Assembly (NCBI GenBank): GCA_017694785.1
Contig: JADIMK010000017.1
Coordinates: 1 to 47,453, forward strand
Length of the DNA stretch: 47,453 nt
Direction of reading: 5' to 3'
DNA from: Candidatus Cryptobacteroides intestinigallinarum
GTDB taxonomy: Bacteria; Bacteroidota; Bacteroidia; Bacteroidales; UBA932
The position numbers were made by a program, and so were the translations under genes. This document shows, piece by piece, positions 7,900 through 16,909 of this stretch. Position 1 is the stretch's first letter; every line of letters begins with the position of its first letter. The notes below the pieces were generated by a model. That model ran no database searches and was not told the DNA's origin. It was given only the letters and a program-made list of their open reading frames with translations.

Positions 7900-10482
7900 T
7901 TATCTGCGGCCTTTTCCAGCACCCTTGCCCTCACGGCGAGAATCCTTTGAAGGCTTGCCTTTGCGGGAGCCGGAGGATTTCGCAGCTTTGCGCTTTGACT
8001 CCTTGATCGCCTTGCGGACCTTTTCCTTGCGGGCTGACTTTCCGTCTGCTCCATCAGTCATGCCGGAGTTTTCCTTCTCTCCTGACATAGTGTCAGAAGC
8101 ATCTCCATTACCGTTCACTGGAGTCTCATCCTTGAGACGGGTCTCATTGCCTGTCTCGACAAGCTCATAGTCAAGCAGCTTCTGGTCAAGATTGGCCTTC
8201 TTCACCCTGACCTTTACAGCATCTCCGAGACTATAGACTATATGAGTCCTCTTGCCGACGATACGGTATCTATCCTGGTCGAATTCGTAATAGTCGGATG
8301 TGATGTCACGAAGTGCGACCATACCCTCGATCTTGGTAGGCTCGATCTCCACATACATTCCCCATTCGGTGATACCTGAGATATGGCCTTCAAACTCATA
8401 GCCTACCTTGTCCTGCATGAACTCGACAAGCTTGTACTTGATACTTGCCCTCTCTGCCTCAGCTGCTACAATCTCCCTTTCAGAAGCATGCTTGCACTGG
8501 CCTTCATAGTAATCCTTCTTCTGGGACTCCGCTCCCGCGAGATACAAGGCAAGAAGCCTGTGCACCATCATGTCCGGGTAGCGGCGGATAGGAGAGGTGA
8601 AGTGAGTGTAATATTTGAATGCCAGACCGTAATGGCCGATATTGTCAGTGCTGTAGCGTGCCTTTGCCATAGTCCTGAGCGAAAGCATCTCTATGGCGCT
8701 GTACTCAGGCTTGTCCTTTGCCTGCTGGAAGAGATTGTTGAGCTCCTTGGAAATCTCCTTTCCGTTCTCTGTAGAGCCCATCTCATATCCGAAATTATGT
8801 ATGAATGAGCGCAGTCCGTCCAGCTTCTCCTGGTTTGGCTCGTCGTGGATACGGTAGACGAAGGTCTTTGCCTTCGACTTGGACGAAGCCTTGGCAGCTT
8901 CTTCAGGGGAAATGCACAGATAGCCCAGGCCCGTCCCCGGCACGGCCGGATAGCGGCAGCCCTTGGCTACGAACTCAGCCACACTCCTGTTGGCGAGGAG
9001 CATGAATTCCTCGATCATCCAGTTGGCTTCCTTGCTTATCTTCTGGTAGACTCTTATCGGACGTCCTTTCTCATCCACTTCGACCTTCATCTCAGGACGG
9101 TCGAAGCTTATGGCTCCTGAAGCGAATCTCTTCTTGCGGAGTTTGGATGCAAGGTTGTTGAGTATAAGTATTGCTTCCTTGAGATTGTCCGGGATGATGC
9201 AGCCTTCAGTGACGCCCTCCCCCATCGCAGATTCAGTCCTTGCAGCAGCTTTTCTCCTGGCTTCAGCGGCTTCCGGAGATGCTTCAAGGATAGGATCTCC
9301 TACAGGTGCATGCCTTCCGTCAGTACCGCCGCGCAGTTCCATCTTCATGGCTTTTTCACCTGCGTCAATGATCTGCTGGGCAGTCTCGTATGCAAAACGG
9401 TAATCTGAGTTTATGACAGTCCGTCCGAACCACTGGGATACAACCTTTGCAAGAGGAGTTATCTCGAATACGGCAGAGAAACAGAGCTTAGGCTCATTTG
9501 GTCTGAGGGAGCAGAGCTTGTTGGAAAGCTTCTCCGGAAGCATCGGTACAGTCCTGTCCACAAGATATACGGAAGTGCCTCTCTGCTGGGCTTCCTTGTC
9601 CACTACCGAACCAGGAGTGACATAATGGGTCACATCAGCTATATGCACACCGACTTCATAATGTCCGTTGTCCAGTTTCCTGAATGAAAGGGCATCGTCA
9701 AAGTCCTTTGCATCAGCCGGATCGACGGTGAATGTCAGCACATCGCTGAAGTCGCGTCTTTCCTTTCTGTCCTTGTCTGTGATCTTGTCGGAAATCTCGT
9801 CCGCGGCATTCTCCACCTCAGGCTCGAACCTGTACGGAAGTGCGAATTCCGCAAGGATGGCATGCATCTCAGTGTCATTCTCGCCCGGCTCTCCGAGGAC
9901 ATCGGTAAGATGTCCCACAGGATCAGGATCCTTCTTGTCCCATCTGTCGACAAGAGCAGCGACTTTCATCCCTGGCCTGGCCACAAGTTCCTGACGCTTC
10001 CCGTCCACAGTCTCATATACTCCTGTCACGGCATAGGTCCCGTCACCTGTCTTCTTGAGGGAACCGGTAACTGGCGTCACAGGCTTGTCTGTCTTGCCGG
10101 TACCTGAATTTACGACAGGAATGGAAATATCGTAAGGCATGACACGGCTCTGCATCAGCACCCAGGCCTGCTCGCCTACGATATGCAGGATGCCGACGAA
10201 CGGCTTCGGTGAACGCTCGAGGATCTCAAGCACCTCTCCCTCCTTCCTCTGGCGGTCAGTCTTCTCTTTGGTGACGGCCACTCTTACTGTATCTCCGTTC
10301 AGGGCACCTCTAGTCTTCGATGCCTTTACAAATATGTCATCCTCTTCTCCATCTACAATGATGAATGCATAGCCTTCTCTGGTCATCTGTACCCTGCCGG
10401 TGAACTCAGGGTAAATGCGCTTTTCTTTCTTCTCCTTTTTGCGGCCGCCGTCCTTACGTCTGCGCCTGTTCCAATCTGTCAT
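7900..10482 (-). CDS. rnr: Ribonuclease R
   Basis: Processive 3'-5' exoribonuclease of RNA turnover. A basic N-terminus is followed by cold-shock-type OB domains (about residues 25-200), the RNB catalytic domain, an S1 domain (EFEGHISGITEWGMYVEI) and a very basic Lys/Arg/Ser tail. The catalytic metal cluster is DPADAKDFDDALSF, with Asp254, Asp260, Asp262 and Asp263. The motif HYGLAFKYYTHFTSPIRRYP is also intact. At 860 aa it is longer than the ~710-aa Bacteroides enzymes I recall. The excess comes from the ~85-residue tail and two insertions in the RNB domain, near residues 378-432 and 499-525. It is divergent from gpmI and probably has its own promoter at 10562-10591. Confidence 0.95.
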   Translation of the reverse strand: MTDWNRRRRKDGGRKKEKKEKRIYPEFTGRVQMTREGYAFIIVDGEEDDIFVKASKTRGALNGDTVRVAVTKEKTDRQRKEGEVLEILERSPKPFVGILHIVGEQAWVLMQSRVMPYDISIPVVNSGTGKTDKPVTPVTGSLKKTGDGTYAVTGVYETVDGKRQELVARPGMKVAALVDRWDKKDPDPVGHLTDVLGEPGENDTEMHAILAEFALPYRFEPEVENAADEISDKITDKDRKERRDFSDVLTFTVDPADAKDFDDALSFRKLDNGHYEVGVHIADVTHYVTPGSVVDKEAQQRGTSVYLVDRTVPMLPEKLSNKLCSLRPNEPKLCFSAVFEITPLAKVVSQWFGRTVINSDYRFAYETAQQIIDAGEKAMKMELRGGTDGRHAPVGDPILEASPEAAEARRKAAARTESAMGEGVTEGCIIPDNLKEAILILNNLASKLRKKRFASGAISFDRPEMKVEVDEKGRPIRVYQKISKEANWMIEEFMLLANRSVAEFVAKGCRYPAVPGTGLGYLCISPEEAAKASSKSKAKTFVYRIHDEPNQEKLDGLRSFIHNFGYEMGSTENGKEISKELNNLFQQAKDKPEYSAIEMLSLRTMAKARYSTDNIGHYGLAFKYYTHFTSPIRRYPDMMVHRLLALYLAGAESQKKDYYEGQCKHASEREIVAAEAERASIKYKLVEFMQDKVGYEFEGHISGITEWGMYVEIEPTKIEGMVALRDITSDYYEFDQDRYRIVGKRTHIVYSLGDAVKVRVKKANLDQKLLDYELVETGNETRLKDETPVNGNGDASDTMSGEKENSGMTDGADGKSARKEKVRKAIKESKRKAAKSSGSRKGKPSKDSRREGKGAGKGRR

Positions 10483-10561
10483 AATATAATGATTTGAATT
10501 ACGCCTATTCGGGCAAATTGCTATCTTTGCAGAAAAATTTTCGCCCGGAACGTCAATCCCG

Positions 10562-10591
10562 CAAATTTAACAAATATTGCTCGTTTACAAA
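10562..10591 (-). promoter_or_regulatory. Bacteroidetes-type promoter for rnr
   Basis: On the minus strand a -33 TTTG (10591-10588) is followed after 18 nt by the -7 element TAAATTTG (10569-10562). This matches the Bacteroides sigma-ABfr consensus TTTG / TAnnTTTG and would give a leader of about 70-75 nt. It is the best promoter match in the rnr-gpmI divergent region; I found no equally good match for gpmI. Confidence 0.6.
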
Positions 10592-10659
10592 CGTGCTTGC
10601 ACAAATATTGCAGGCGGAGCGGCGGAAATTTTCAGAGACAATTCAAATTTCATTGCAAT

Positions 10660-12177
10660 ATGGACAGAAAAGTACTTTTGATGATCCTCGACGGCTGGGG
10701 CGAGGGAGAACACAACTGGACGAACGCCATCTACACACAGGGCGCACCTTACATTGACTCACTCAGGGCAAAATATCCTGTAGGACACCTCCAGGCCTGC
10801 GGAGAATATGTAGGCCTGCCTGACGGACAGATGGGCAACTCGGAAGTCGGCCACCTCAACCTCGGTGCCGGCAGGGTCGTATACCAGGACCTCGTAAAGA
10901 TAAACATGGCATGCCGTGACCACAAACTCCTCGACAACAAGGAAATCAAGGCAGCATACGACTATGTCGCAAAGACAGGGAAGAGCCTCCATTTCATGGG
11001 CCTCGCTTCCATGGGAGGCGTACACAGCTCACTTGAGCATGTATATGAGTTCCTCTCTGTTGCAAAGCAGTACAACCTGGACAAGGTCTACGTGCATTGC
11101 TTCATGGACGGACGTGACACAGACCCGAGAAGCGGCAAGGGTTTCGTGGAAGAACTCGAGAAGAAGATGGCAGAGACCACCGGAAAGGTAGCCACAGTAT
11201 GCGGACGCTACTATGCCATGGACCGCGACAAGAGATGGGAAAGGATCAAGCTTGCATACGATCTTCTCGTCAAGGGAGAAGGTGCGAAGTTCGCTTCTGC
11301 AACAGAAGGCATCCAGGCTTCTTACGATGAAGGCGTTACCGATGAGTTCATCAAGCCTATCGTCATCACTGACGCACATGGCAACCCTACTGGAAAAATA
11401 GAGGAAGGTGATGCCGTGATCTTCTTCAACTTCCGCAACGACCGCGCAAGGGAGATCACTTCAGTCCTCACTCAGGAAGACATGCCTGATTTCGGCATGA
11501 AGACCCTCCCTCTGTACTACTGCTGCTTCACCCCGTACGATGACAAGTTCCAGGGCGTTCATATCCTCTTCGACAAGGAAAATGTTCACGACACCCTCGG
11601 GGAGACTGTGGCAAAGGCAGGAAAACGCCAGCTCCGTATCGCAGAGACAGAGAAATATGCACATGTGACATTCTTCTTCAACGGTGGACGCGAAGCCCAG
11701 TTCGAGAATGAAGACAGGATTCTCGTCAAGTCACCTAAGGTTCCTACATACGACCTTCTTCCTGAGATGAGCGCACAGGAAGTGACCGAAAAACTCGTAG
11801 AAGTACTCAAGACAGGCAAGGAAGACATGATCATCCTCAACTTCGCCAACGGTGACATGGTAGGCCACACAGGAGTGTTCTCGGCAATCTGCCGTGCAGT
11901 GGCAAAGATCGACAGATGTGTCAAGGAGGTAGTTGAGACAGCTGTGGCAAACGGCTATGTCGTGCTTCTTACAGCTGACCACGGTAATGCCGACCATGCA
12001 CACAATGCTGACGGCACGCCTAACACTGCCCATTCACTCAACCCTGTACAGTTCATCGTCATCAACGCAGGAGTAGACCACGTGAAGGACGGCAAGCTTG
12101 CCGATGTCGCACCTACCATCCTCAAGCTCATGGGAATCCCTCAGCCTGAGGCCATGACAGGAGAGCCTCTGATCTAA
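10660..12177 (+). CDS. gpmI: 2,3-bisphosphoglycerate-independent phosphoglycerate mutase
   Basis: Glycolytic and gluconeogenic enzyme interconverting 3- and 2-phosphoglycerate through a phosphoserine intermediate, with two metal ions. The ATG at 10660 gives 505 aa starting [17 protein letters not shown], the normal N-terminus of the family; an in-frame TTG at 10597 would add 21 atypical residues. The catalytic serine is Ser61 in [19 protein letters not shown]. Metal-binding blocks of the alkaline-phosphatase superfamily follow, with GDMVGHTGV and [10 protein letters not shown] near the C-terminus. It is a single gene followed by a strong terminator at 12260-12306. Confidence 0.97.
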   Translation: MDRKVLLMILDGWGEGEHNWTNAIYTQGAPYIDSLRAKYPVGHLQACGEYVGLPDGQMGNSEVGHLNLGAGRVVYQDLVKINMACRDHKLLDNKEIKAAYDYVAKTGKSLHFMGLASMGGVHSSLEHVYEFLSVAKQYNLDKVYVHCFMDGRDTDPRSGKGFVEELEKKMAETTGKVATVCGRYYAMDRDKRWERIKLAYDLLVKGEGAKFASATEGIQASYDEGVTDEFIKPIVITDAHGNPTGKIEEGDAVIFFNFRNDRAREITSVLTQEDMPDFGMKTLPLYYCCFTPYDDKFQGVHILFDKENVHDTLGETVAKAGKRQLRIAETEKYAHVTFFFNGGREAQFENEDRILVKSPKVPTYDLLPEMSAQEVTEKLVEVLKTGKEDMIILNFANGDMVGHTGVFSAICRAVAKIDRCVKEVVETAVANGYVVLLTADHGNADHAHNADGTPNTAHSLNPVQFIVINAGVDHVKDGKLADVAPTILKLMGIPQPEAMTGEPLI

Positions 12178-12259
12178 GTCAGGAGAGGCCGACATACATA
12201 ATAAGGCAAATATTCAAGCCGGATAAACAATGGCCTCCGCGACAGGAGGCAGTAAAAGT

Positions 12260-12306
12260 TCAGCACCACAGGAAGAGATTGATCCATTCTGTGGTGCTGA
12301 TTTTTT
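12260..12306 (+). terminator. Strong intrinsic terminator after gpmI
   Basis: Perfect 12-bp stem TCAGCACCACAG (12260-12271) / CTGTGGTGCTGA (12289-12300) with a 17-nt loop, followed by six T. It is the strongest-looking terminator in the window. Confidence 0.9.
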
Positions 12307-12520
12307 ATAAAAATTCCTTGACAGGGACATCTCAAGCTCTGCTTCCTGACAGGTCACGGAATTCCGTTATTGCAAATAACTTATAATCTGCTTATTTTTG
12401 GAAAAACTATTCTACCTATCAATACAAAGCCATTTTCTTCACTTTATCTTTAAAGCAGTACCATTAACATTTATTTTTTAAATAACATCATTCCTAATTT
12501 ATTAACCTAATTGTTTTTTT
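12307..12520. other. AT-rich intergenic leader before the 12521-14036 operon
   Basis: No gene is visible between the gpmI terminator and 12521. The last ~160 bases are strongly AT-rich and hold a probable promoter, then a leader of about 115 nt. No structured RNA or riboswitch could be recognised. Confidence 0.6.
12370..12400 (+). promoter_or_regulatory. Bacteroidetes-type promoter for the three-gene unknown operon
   Basis: TTG (12370-12372) lies 20 nt before the -7 box TATTTTTG (12393-12400), fitting the TTTG / TAnnTTTG consensus. It follows the gpmI terminator, so it is well placed to drive 12521-14036. Confidence 0.5.
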
Positions 12521-12961
12521 ATGGCAACATTGAAATCAGGCCTTATTCTGGGCGAAAACGAACACCTTGTGGTAGAACTTGAGGCGGAACTCTGGGCGAC
12601 CAGTTCAAACCCTATTTCTCTCCTGATCGGAAACATCGTCAAGTTCCTCAACCTCCTGATCGGCTTCAAACGCAAAGGTTATGTAGTGATCACAGACCTC
12701 CGTGTAGTTGAAATCATCCAGTTCAAGGCTCTATGGGTTCTCAACACCGGTAAAAGTGTAAAATACGTGCTTCCGAGCAGCGTGAAGGAAGTAGGATACA
12801 CTAAGGAAGGGACCTGCTGCGGATGCTTCTGCCAGGCATACAACCTTTACTATGATGCGTTCACACAGCGTACCTCTGTCCTTCTGTCAGATGTTGACGA
12901 AGCCGGAGCACAGAAAGTCGTAGATGCTTTCTATAAAGCTATTTCTTCATCACAGAAATAA
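12521..12961 (+). CDS. Unrecognised protein with possible PH-like fold
   Basis: I do not recognise a named family. The 146-aa protein has no signal peptide. It holds one hydrophobic helix-like stretch (about residues 32-48, ISLLIGNIVKFLNLLIGF) and then YVVITDLRVVEI, a strand pair of the kind seen in bacterial PH-like domains. A cluster of cysteines, GTCCGCFCQAY, lies near residue 100. The C-terminus is an amphipathic helix. The stop overlaps the next ATG by one base (TAATG), so translation is likely coupled with the two downstream membrane-protein genes. A role at the cytoplasmic face of the membrane is a guess from that context only. Confidence 0.75.
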   Translation: MATLKSGLILGENEHLVVELEAELWATSSNPISLLIGNIVKFLNLLIGFKRKGYVVITDLRVVEIIQFKALWVLNTGKSVKYVLPSSVKEVGYTKEGTCCGCFCQAYNLYYDAFTQRTSVLLSDVDEAGAQKVVDAFYKAISSSQK

Positions 12962-13395
12962 TGGCTGTCAAGACAGTTTCTACATTTTCTAGATTCATTT
13001 ATCTCAATGCCTATGCCTTTCTCCTGGTATTCATGGGGATAGGCATAGCATTGGTTCCTTTATACAGGATCAGTCCCTGGCTTACCGCCCTTCAGGCTAT
13101 CCCGGTACTTGTATGTCTTGCAAACGGACTGAAGATCTTCAGAAGCTGGAAAGACAAGGGACGGAAATACAGGATCCTCATGGAAAGGAATTCCGAGACC
13201 TTCCGACCGGACTCCTTCACTGAATACATGCAGGCTCCATGCGGACGGCTGCTTGTGCGCATTGTCCTCAAGGATCTCGGCAAAAGTGACATGTACAGCT
13301 CTCTTCTCAAACTCAGGAAGCCTGTCATGGACAATCTCAGGACAAGCTGTACACCTCAAAAGACAATAGTTTACATAGACGGGAAAAAAGTATGA
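12961..13395 (+). CDS. Unrecognised membrane protein with two N-terminal TM segments
   Basis: 144-aa protein with two likely membrane helices (about residues 14-33 and 39-57) separated by a short loop. A soluble, basic C-terminal part of about 85 residues follows (GRKYRILMERNSETF onwards). No catalytic motif is evident. It overlaps the preceding gene by 1 nt and the next by 4 nt (ATGA), so the three proteins are probably made together. The family is unknown to me. The real-gene call rests on coding-like composition, operon overlaps and the absence of a better frame. Confidence 0.75.
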   Translation: MAVKTVSTFSRFIYLNAYAFLLVFMGIGIALVPLYRISPWLTALQAIPVLVCLANGLKIFRSWKDKGRKYRILMERNSETFRPDSFTEYMQAPCGRLLVRIVLKDLGKSDMYSSLLKLRKPVMDNLRTSCTPQKTIVYIDGKKV

Positions 13396-14036
13396 GCACA
13401 ATATCGATCATCCTGACAGTATTAATCATTATTGCATTGCCGGCACTTATAGCCAGATTCCTTCTCATCCCGCTGGAAAAATCCCCGTACAAGGTCATTG
13501 TCACAGTGGTCATGTGCCTTGGTGCCTGTGCTCTCATGGCCTTCCTCATAATCCTTGCATCGCTGCCGTCAAAGACAGGCAAACTGCTTGACCAGGCAGT
13601 GGAATACATTGAGACAGAGACAGAAAAGTCAGACCCTGGATATCTTGATACAGTCCTGGACAAACAGGCCGCTGAAAACTTCCTGTCAGACGGCATGTAT
13701 ATGAGCAGCTCAGTGGGCTCAGACAAGACGGCGGAAATCCTTCTGGAAGTGACAAGACTGAAGTCTTTCAAGAAAAGCATCGATGCTCTGATGCAGAACG
13801 CGGAAGCAAAGCTGGCCGAATTCGACAGTACGGCCTTCACTCCACGCAACATAATCGGAGAAATCAGGAACATTGCATTTGATGCCACCGTCAGGACTGC
13901 CGGCATGCTCGGCACAGTGCTGATCATCATCTCGCTGATATTCTATGCAGCAATAGCATTGATTGCCACAGGCATGGGCAAAGGCTGGTTCAAGGCGAAG
14001 AACAGTTCCCTGAACTTCGGCGGACAGGAAGAATGA
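13392..14036 (+). CDS. Unrecognised protein with N- and C-terminal TM segments and an extracytoplasmic helical middle
   Basis: 214 aa. Two hydrophobic helices lie at the start (about residues 3-25 and 34-56) and one near the C-terminus (about 177-200). Between them is a polar region of about 115 residues rich in Glu, Lys and Ala that looks largely helical. No recognised domain. It starts inside the stop of the previous gene (ATGA overlap). Its predicted topology and coupling to 12521 and 12961 suggest a small membrane complex, but the function is unknown. About 110 nt separate it from the ROK gene, which appears to have its own -7 element. Confidence 0.75.
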   Translation: MSTISIILTVLIIIALPALIARFLLIPLEKSPYKVIVTVVMCLGACALMAFLIILASLPSKTGKLLDQAVEYIETETEKSDPGYLDTVLDKQAAENFLSDGMYMSSSVGSDKTAEILLEVTRLKSFKKSIDALMQNAEAKLAEFDSTAFTPRNIIGEIRNIAFDATVRTAGMLGTVLIIISLIFYAAIALIATGMGKGWFKAKNSSLNFGGQEE

Positions 14037-14098
14037 CGTGCCCCTGCCGGCATCTGAAAGTATTTCATCCAAAGAATAATTTATTGCAATATTGTTGT

Positions 14099-14106
14099 TA
14101 ACTTTG
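14099..14106 (+). promoter_or_regulatory. -7 element (TAACTTTG) upstream of the ROK kinase gene
   Basis: TAACTTTG matches TAnnTTTG and lies 43 bp before the chosen ATG at 14150. No clear TTTG is present at the expected -33 distance, so this is a partial match. Confidence 0.4.
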
Positions 14107-14149
14107 TGTGATTTGTTAATTGACATTAATCACAAAAGATAATAACATA

Positions 14150-15256
14150 ATGGCAAATTTCCTGACTGACTCCCGCATCGTCCTTACGCTTGATGCCGGA
14201 GGTACAAACATGGTATTCGGAGCAATGCAGGGAGGCAGATTCATTGTCGACCCTATTACACTCCCTTCAAACGCCAATAATCTTGACCTCTGTCTTGACA
14301 CGATGGTCATTGGCTTCAGTTCAATCATAAACAAGCTGAAAGAAAAACCGGTTGCAATCAGTTTCGCATTTCCGGGACCTGCAGACTATCCGCACGGGAT
14401 AATCGGCGGATATCTGCCTAACTTCCCGTCATTCAGGGATGGAGTCGCCCTTGGGCCATTCCTTCAGGAAAAGTTCGGCATCCCTGTCTTCATCAACAAC
14501 GACGGAGACCTCTTCGCCTATGGAGAGGCCCTCGGCGGCATGCTGCCTGAGACAAATGCCCGCCTCGAAGCTGCCGGAAGTGACAAGCGCTACCACAATC
14601 TGATAGGCTACACCTTCGGCACAGGCTTCGGTATAGGTACTGTCATCAACGGAGAGCTCAATAGAGGAGACAACTCCTGCGTGGAGACATTCTGTCTGCC
14701 TCACAGCAAGATAAGCGGAGTGATAGTTGAAGACGGAGTAGCAGTACGCGCTGTAAAGAGAGTGTACGGGGAGCTGTCAGGCAACCCTGACCACGGACTT
14801 GAGCCGAAAGACATCTTTGATGTAGCAGAAGGCACACGCGAAGGCAACAAGGAAGCTGCCGTCAAGGCCTTCTACGAGATGGGCGAAGTGGCTGGAGATG
14901 CCATGGCAACGGCCGTGACCCTCATAGACGGCCTCATCGTCATCGGCGGAGGTATCACAGCTGCGAAGAAATACATCATGCCAGGACTGTTCAAGGCCCT
15001 CAGGAGCAAGATACATACCCTCTCAGGAGAAGAGCTTGACAGAGTACAGATGAAAGTCTACGACCTTGACAATGAAGAGGAGTTCGCAGCCTTCGCACGC
15101 GGAGAACAGCGCTATATCAAGGTCTATGGCACAGACAAAGAAGTATCCTACGACCCGCAGAAACGCATAGGCGTAGCCATATCAAAGATGGGCGCAAGCA
15201 AGGCAATCTCTACCGGCGCCTACACCTTCGCCCTCAACCAGATGGACAAGAAATAA
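14150..15256 (+). CDS. ROK-family sugar kinase-like protein
   Basis: Member of the ROK branch of the ASKHA superfamily, which phosphorylates hexoses or acts as a sugar-responsive regulator. The phosphate-1 loop LTLDAGGTNMVFGA is at the N-terminus, followed by AISFAFPGPADYP, FINNDGDLFAYGE, the adenosine-side GYTFGTGFGIGTVINGE and GLIVIGGGIT. No helix-turn-helix is present, so it is a kinase rather than a repressor. The chosen ATG (14150) gives 368 aa; an in-frame TTG at 14120 only adds a polar decapeptide. The usual ROK zinc motif CxCGxxGCxE is absent; the region reads NSCVETFCLPHSK. The adjacent manA gene suggests a fructose, mannose or glucose substrate, but this is inference. Confidence 0.85.
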   Translation: MANFLTDSRIVLTLDAGGTNMVFGAMQGGRFIVDPITLPSNANNLDLCLDTMVIGFSSIINKLKEKPVAISFAFPGPADYPHGIIGGYLPNFPSFRDGVALGPFLQEKFGIPVFINNDGDLFAYGEALGGMLPETNARLEAAGSDKRYHNLIGYTFGTGFGIGTVINGELNRGDNSCVETFCLPHSKISGVIVEDGVAVRAVKRVYGELSGNPDHGLEPKDIFDVAEGTREGNKEAAVKAFYEMGEVAGDAMATAVTLIDGLIVIGGGITAAKKYIMPGLFKALRSKIHTLSGEELDRVQMKVYDLDNEEEFAAFARGEQRYIKVYGTDKEVSYDPQKRIGVAISKMGASKAISTGAYTFALNQMDKK

Positions 15257-15321
15257 GATACCCGGAGTCCAGAATAGAGACAGGGACTCCGGAAAGACCG
15301 TAATCATCAAACAAAAATACA

Positions 15322-16296
15322 ATGTATCCTCTTAAATTCAGACCGATATTGAAGTCAATGGTATGGGGAGGAGAGAAGATCGCCCCGTTCAAATCCATTG
15401 AAACAGACCAGCACAACATAGGTGAAAGCTGGGAACTTTCAGGAGTAAAAGGCAATGAGTCCGTGGTTGCCAACGGTGAATATGCCGGAAGGACAATCAC
15501 CGACCTGATAAAGGAGTTCAAGGAAAAGCTCATCGGCAAGTCAAACTACGAAAAGACAGGAGATGAATTCCCTCTGCTCATCAAGTTCATCGATGCAAAG
15601 CAGGATCTTTCAATCCAGGTGCATCCGAATGACGAACTTGCCGCCAAACGCCACAACGGCTCAAAAGGAAAGACCGAGATGTGGTACGTAGTGGCAACCG
15701 GAGAAGGAGCACACCTGATGTCAGGACTCAAGAAAGCCATCACTCCTGAAGAATATGTGGAAAGGGTCAACAACCACACAATAACAGATGTCCTCCAGGA
15801 CTTCAAGCTTCAGCCAGGAGATGTATTCTTCCTGCCTGCAGGACGTATCCACAGCATCGGGGCCGGCTCTTTCATAGCAGAGATACAGCAGACCTCCGAC
15901 ATCACCTACAGGATCTATGACTTCGGAAGGCTCGGACTTGACGGCAAGCCGAGACAGCTCCATACCGAGCTTGCGAAGGACGCAATCGACTATAAGGTAT
16001 ATCCTGACTACAAGACCCATTACCAGAAAGGCAAGGACAAAGAAAATATACTCGTCGACTGCAGATATTTCACCACTTCCCTCTACGACCTCGACAAGGA
16101 GTATGACATGGACCTCAAGGATCTCGACTCATTCCTTATCATGATCTGTGTCGAGGGCAGCGGAAAGATCACAGACAGCGAAGGCAACACCGAGACTCTC
16201 CACAAAGGCGAGACCGTCCTCATCCCAGCTTCAACCACAGGTGTCAAAGTCGTACCGGACGGCAACATACAGTTCCTTACAAGCTACGTGAAATAA
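15322..16296 (+). CDS. manA: Mannose-6-phosphate isomerase, class I
   Basis: Zinc enzyme interconverting mannose-6-phosphate and fructose-6-phosphate, linking mannose use and GDP-sugar synthesis to glycolysis. Zinc ligands are visible: Gln99 and His101 in IQVHPNDE, Glu119 in GKTEMWYVV, and His177 in LPAGRIHSIGAG. The length of 324 aa matches the short bacterial class I type, a cupin with few insertions. It lies 65 nt after the ROK kinase gene in the same direction, suggesting kinase and isomerase act in sequence. It is closed by a hairpin terminator at 16341-16383. Confidence 0.94.
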   Translation: MYPLKFRPILKSMVWGGEKIAPFKSIETDQHNIGESWELSGVKGNESVVANGEYAGRTITDLIKEFKEKLIGKSNYEKTGDEFPLLIKFIDAKQDLSIQVHPNDELAAKRHNGSKGKTEMWYVVATGEGAHLMSGLKKAITPEEYVERVNNHTITDVLQDFKLQPGDVFFLPAGRIHSIGAGSFIAEIQQTSDITYRIYDFGRLGLDGKPRQLHTELAKDAIDYKVYPDYKTHYQKGKDKENILVDCRYFTTSLYDLDKEYDMDLKDLDSFLIMICVEGSGKITDSEGNTETLHKGETVLIPASTTGVKVVPDGNIQFLTSYVK

Positions 16297-16340
16297 GTCA
16301 GGGCAGATAATCCTGACATGAAGACGACATAGGACAAGAA

Positions 16341-16383
16341 GAGGATGGCCAGCAAGTCCAGTGACTTGACGGCCATCCTCTTT
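16341..16383 (+). terminator. Intrinsic terminator after manA
   Basis: Perfect 10-bp stem GAGGATGGCC (16341-16350) / GGCCATCCTC (16371-16380), with a CAAGTC/GACTTG hairpin inside the loop and TTT after the stem. Confidence 0.75.
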
Positions 16384-16395
16384 CAATTCAAAAGG

Positions 16396-16420
16396 CCTGT
16401 CCAGGTAATTTCCGGACAGG
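16396..16420 (-). other. Hairpin of uncertain role downstream of a gene remnant
   Basis: CCTGTCC (16396-16402) pairs with GGACAGG (16414-16420). On the minus strand it is followed by a short, broken T tract, and it lies just past the stop of the decayed reading frame described at 16458-16700. It may be the old terminator of that gene. Confidence 0.3.
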
Positions 16421-16457
16421 ACTTGCATAATATCAGAAGATCCTGACGGATCCACGG

Positions 16458-16700
16458 TTATTCAACGGCAGTAAGAACTACCCCATCAGTAAGCAAATGA
16501 TCCGAATTTACAGTCGAATAGATGGCATCTATGCCGGTGAATTCGTTTCAACAGAGATCTCGACATCCTCTGAAGGCATCTGTGACAGTCACAGGGACTT
16601 CAGAACCTTCCTCTGCGCTTTCCTGCACTTCTATGGTAATTAGTTTGATTGTTGTTGAAATACTGACAACACAGGAATACTTTCATATCCTGTATTGCCG
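16458..16700 (-). pseudogene. Decayed gene remnant (minus strand), family unknown
   Basis: The manA-to-DUF5689 gap (613 nt) contains no intact gene. Minus-strand translation gives coherent protein-like pieces spread over three frames: one piece contains IEVQESAEEGSEVPVTVTDAF, shown here split as IEVQESAEEG and SEVPVTVTDAF; then EDVEISVETNSPA; then TGIDAIYSTVNSDHLL and TDGVVLTAVE, ending at a TAA at 16458-16460. Joining them needs two or three frameshifts within 200 bp. The composition (Val, Thr, Glu, Ser) suits the C-terminus of an exported beta-rich protein. I cannot name a family; chance is possible in so short a segment. Confidence 0.3.
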
Positions 16701-16851
16701 AGTAATTTGTTAAGTATATGTGCAATATTGCGGATAAATCCGTCTTTTGGACAATGTGCGATGGGCGGGCCTTGGGGAAAGGGAACAACTCAATCCAAAC
16801 AAAATTTTGAAATATTTTATAAAGATGATCCGGCTTCGCTATTTTTTCAAT

Positions 16852-16876
16852 AAAAAAAGCCCGGCATAAGCCGGGC
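16852..16876 (-). terminator. Intrinsic terminator of the nuclease/TonB-receptor operon
   Basis: On the minus strand the 7-bp stem GCCCGGC/GCCGGGC with a 4-base loop (16859-16876) is followed by seven T (16858-16852). It lies 33 nt past the stop of the DUF5689 lipoprotein gene, the last gene of the cluster. Confidence 0.9.
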
Positions 16877-16909
16877 CATATCATGGATGCAGTCTGACGA
16901 TCAGATCGA

